Assembly (NCBI GenBank): GCA_027033555.1
Contig: JALVLE010000082.1
Coordinates: 1-15,329 of the forward strand
DNA: 15,329 nucleotides
DNA from: Caldifarciminota bacterium
GTDB taxonomy: Bacteria; Hydrothermota; Hydrothermia; UBA1063; CAJXJZ01
Reading direction: 5' to 3'
Each line of letters opens with the position of its first letter. Positions within the stretch are counted from its first letter, which is position 1. Under the pieces are notes generated by a model. The model searched no databases. It saw nothing but the letters and a program-made list of their open reading frames with translations, and had not been told where the DNA came from. A program made the translations under genes and the position numbers. Below are positions 14,034 through 15,329 of this stretch, one piece after another.

Positions 14034-14588
14034 ATGCCAGACGTAAGAAAAGGCATGGCCATACGCTACAATGGTGAAATATATTTTATTGTGGATTTTT
14101 CTCATACACATATGGGACGCGGGGGTGCCACTCTCAGGCTTAAACTTAAAAATGCCACCACAGGCCTTACAAAAGACGTGAGTTTTAAAGATGATTCCGA
14201 AATAGAAGAGGTTCATATAGAAAGAAGGCCAGCCACTTTTTCCTATAGGGAAGGAGATAACTATCACTTTCTTGACTCTGAAACTTATGAAGATATAATT
14301 TTTACAAAAAACCAGATTGACCACATTCTGGGTTATCTAAAGGAGGGAATGGAGGTAATGATATTATACGCAGAGGGAACGCCAATTAATGTTGAACCTC
14401 CCACCTTTGTTGAACTTGAGGTTGTAGAAACAGACCCCGGGCTTAAAGGAGATACAGCATCTGGAGGTTCCAAACCAGCGAAACTGGAAACAGGTAAAGT
14501 AATTCAGGTACCACTTTTTATTCAGGTTGGAGATGTCATCAAAATAGATACACGTACAGACAAATATATAGAAAGGGTTAAATCATGA
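14034..14588 (+). CDS. efp: Translation elongation factor P
   Basis: This 184-residue EF-P has the three domains expected of a factor that rescues ribosomes stalled at polyproline: KOW-like domain I (about 1-62), OB domain II (about 64-127) and OB domain III (about 130-184). Domain III carries the family signature [20 protein letters not shown] and [20 protein letters not shown]. The loop tip in domain I reads [14 protein letters not shown], placing Arg29 where E. coli has the modified Lys34; Thermus EF-P has a similar GRGGA loop. The ATG follows a strong AAAGGAGG site at five bases. Another ATG four bases upstream is in a different frame. The stop overlaps the accB start (ATGA). Identity is certain; the modification state is unknown. 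Confidence 0.96.
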   Translation: MPDVRKGMAIRYNGEIYFIVDFSHTHMGRGGATLRLKLKNATTGLTKDVSFKDDSEIEEVHIERRPATFSYREGDNYHFLDSETYEDIIFTKNQIDHILGYLKEGMEVMILYAEGTPINVEPPTFVELEVVETDPGLKGDTASGGSKPAKLETGKVIQVPLFIQVGDVIKIDTRTDKYIERVKS

Positions 14589-15055
14589 ACCTCAAAAAAA
14601 TACGAGAGCTTGTGAAAATCGGGAAAGAAAACGGTGTAGATGAAATAGAATACCGATCACTCTTTTCCAGAATCCGCATTGTGTTTAAACATGCACCCAT
14701 TCCACTTGAGCACTATGAATACATAACCCGTGAACCTATAAGCAGCAAGAGGGAAGAAAAGCCCAAAACAACCACATCTCTTGAAAAAGAGAAAACAGAT
14801 TCAGGTAAAAAATACCATGAAATACGCTCTCCAATAGTTGGCACATTTTACAGGGCTCCTTCTCCCGGTGCTCCTCCCTTTGTTGAAAAAGGAGATAAAG
14901 TGAAGAAAGGACAGGTACTTTGCATTATAGAGGCAATGAAGGTTATGAATGAAATAGAATCAGACGTGGATGGTACGGTGGTGGATATACTGGTTGAAAA
15001 CGCACAACCTGTTGAATACAACCAGGTGCTCTTCTTGATTGATACAGAATCCTGA
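14585..15055 (+). CDS. accB: Biotin carboxyl carrier protein of acetyl-CoA carboxylase
   Basis: This 156-residue AccB carries the biotin that shuttles carboxyl groups to acetyl-CoA in fatty-acid synthesis. The N-terminal part (about residues 1-38, [20 protein letters not shown]) is typical of AccB. A variable Lys/Glu/Thr linker (about 50-77) follows. The biotinyl domain (78-154) begins with [20 protein letters not shown] and has [12 protein letters not shown], where K119 is the biotinylation site. Length and layout are normal for the family. Its ATG overlaps the efp stop by four bases, so the two are translationally coupled. The usual partner gene accC does not follow; a nucleotidyltransferase gene does. 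Confidence 0.95.
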   Translation: MNLKKIRELVKIGKENGVDEIEYRSLFSRIRIVFKHAPIPLEHYEYITREPISSKREEKPKTTTSLEKEKTDSGKKYHEIRSPIVGTFYRAPSPGAPPFVEKGDKVKKGQVLCIIEAMKVMNEIESDVDGTVVDILVENAQPVEYNQVLFLIDTES

Positions 15056-15057
15056 AT

Positions 15058-15329
15058 GTGAAAATACCTTCTGGCAGGCTCTACTTGAGCCTGCCGTATT
15101 ATACATTACCTTTTTTTCAGGGGCTCAGAGAACTTCCGTGTAGTATCTTTTTTGTAGGAGGAATACCCAGAGACCTAATTATAGGAGAAAAACCAAAAGA
15201 TATTGACATAGCATTTTGTGGTGCAATATATTCTTTAGAAAGGCTCATTTTATACACCTATAAAGTGGAGAATATCCTGAGAACACCCTTTCTTACGGTT
15301 AATTATAATCTAAAAGAGGGTTTTACTAT
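15058..15329 (+). CDS. Partial CCA-adding/poly(A) polymerase-type nucleotidyltransferase
   Basis: Only the first 90 codons are inside the window; the gene runs off the right edge. From the GTG at 15058 the frame stays open and contains IFFVGGIPRDLIIGEKPKDI at residues 30-49, followed by D50. This is the class II polymerase-beta head motif (VGGxVRDxLLG with a DxD catalytic pair, here D48 and D50). This family builds or repairs tRNA 3' CCA ends or adds poly(A); which one cannot be told from the N-terminus. The start is uncertain. GTG at 15058 has only a weak site but lies three bases after the accB stop, while a TTG at 15085 would place a perfect stem-loop outside the gene. The family usually has 10-30 residues before VGG, compatible with either. 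Confidence 0.8.
   Translation, partial: MKIPSGRLYLSLPYYTLPFFQGLRELPCSIFFVGGIPRDLIIGEKPKDIDIAFCGAIYSLERLILYTYKVENILRTPFLTVNYNLKEGFT
15073..15095 (+). other. Perfect 9-bp stem-loop after accB
   Basis: GGCAGGCTC (15073-15081), loop TACTT and GAGCCTGCC (15087-15095) form an uninterrupted GC-rich nine-base-pair hairpin, striking in this AT-rich DNA. A run of seven T residues follows at 15111-15117, but 15 bases after the stem rather than directly, so it is not a textbook intrinsic terminator. It lies either within the first codons of the nucleotidyltransferase (if GTG 15058 is used) or in the gap after accB (if a later start is used). It could be a weak terminator, an attenuator or an mRNA end-stabilising hairpin. 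Confidence 0.6.

Overview
The window comes from a diderm (outer-membrane-bearing) bacterium. It encodes an ExbB/ExbD/TonB set, a PorV-like outer-membrane barrel and an OmpA-like protein. By eye the DNA is AT-rich, Arg is mostly AGA/AGG, Ile ATA is frequent, and strong GGAGG Shine-Dalgarno sites precede several starts. FlgD-type Ig domains, PorV-like barrels, long TPR proteins and a Thermus-like EF-P loop together would fit FCB-related or thermophilic candidate phyla such as WOR-3/Stahlbacteria or Hydrothermae. That placement is inference; there is no rRNA or other decisive marker.

The layout is two diverging gene blocks read outward from about 11.4 kb. Leftward (minus strand) come purA and a DRG-like TGS GTPase. 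A new promoter-like site near 9.1 kb then starts a tightly coupled run: an Ig/FlgD-like secreted protein, a PorV-like barrel with an Ig tail, an 857-residue TPR protein, an ExbB/TolQ-type channel, two ExbD/TolR-type proteins, a TonB-like protein, an FlgD-Ig/OmpA-like protein, a YhaM-type HD exonuclease, and the first codons of another gene. Rightward (plus strand) come rplY, pth, a small unknown gene, an M24 Xaa-Pro peptidase, efp, accB and a truncated nucleotidyltransferase of the CCA/poly(A) polymerase class. Coding density is very high. Genes are separated by a few bases or overlap, and no gene-free stretch approaches 300 bases.

The most interesting part is the leftward run from 9083 to 1018. 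Its parts would form a complete trans-envelope energy-transducing device: an inner-membrane proton channel, two different ExbD subunits, a TonB-like rod, a long periplasmic TPR scaffold, an OmpA-like protein, an outer-membrane barrel and a secreted Ig protein. The composition recalls Tol-Pal (TolQ, TolR, TolA, Pal, CpoB) and also the Myxococcus Agl/Glt gliding machinery (one TolQ-like and two TolR-like proteins with TPR, TonB-like and barrel proteins), but matches neither. No TolB and no TonB-dependent receptor are present. One of the two ExbD proteins lacks the membrane aspartate essential in the family, and the barrel and the OmpA-like protein share the same Ig-like module. The rightward block is ordinary translation and lipid-synthesis housekeeping, with a few residue-level oddities.
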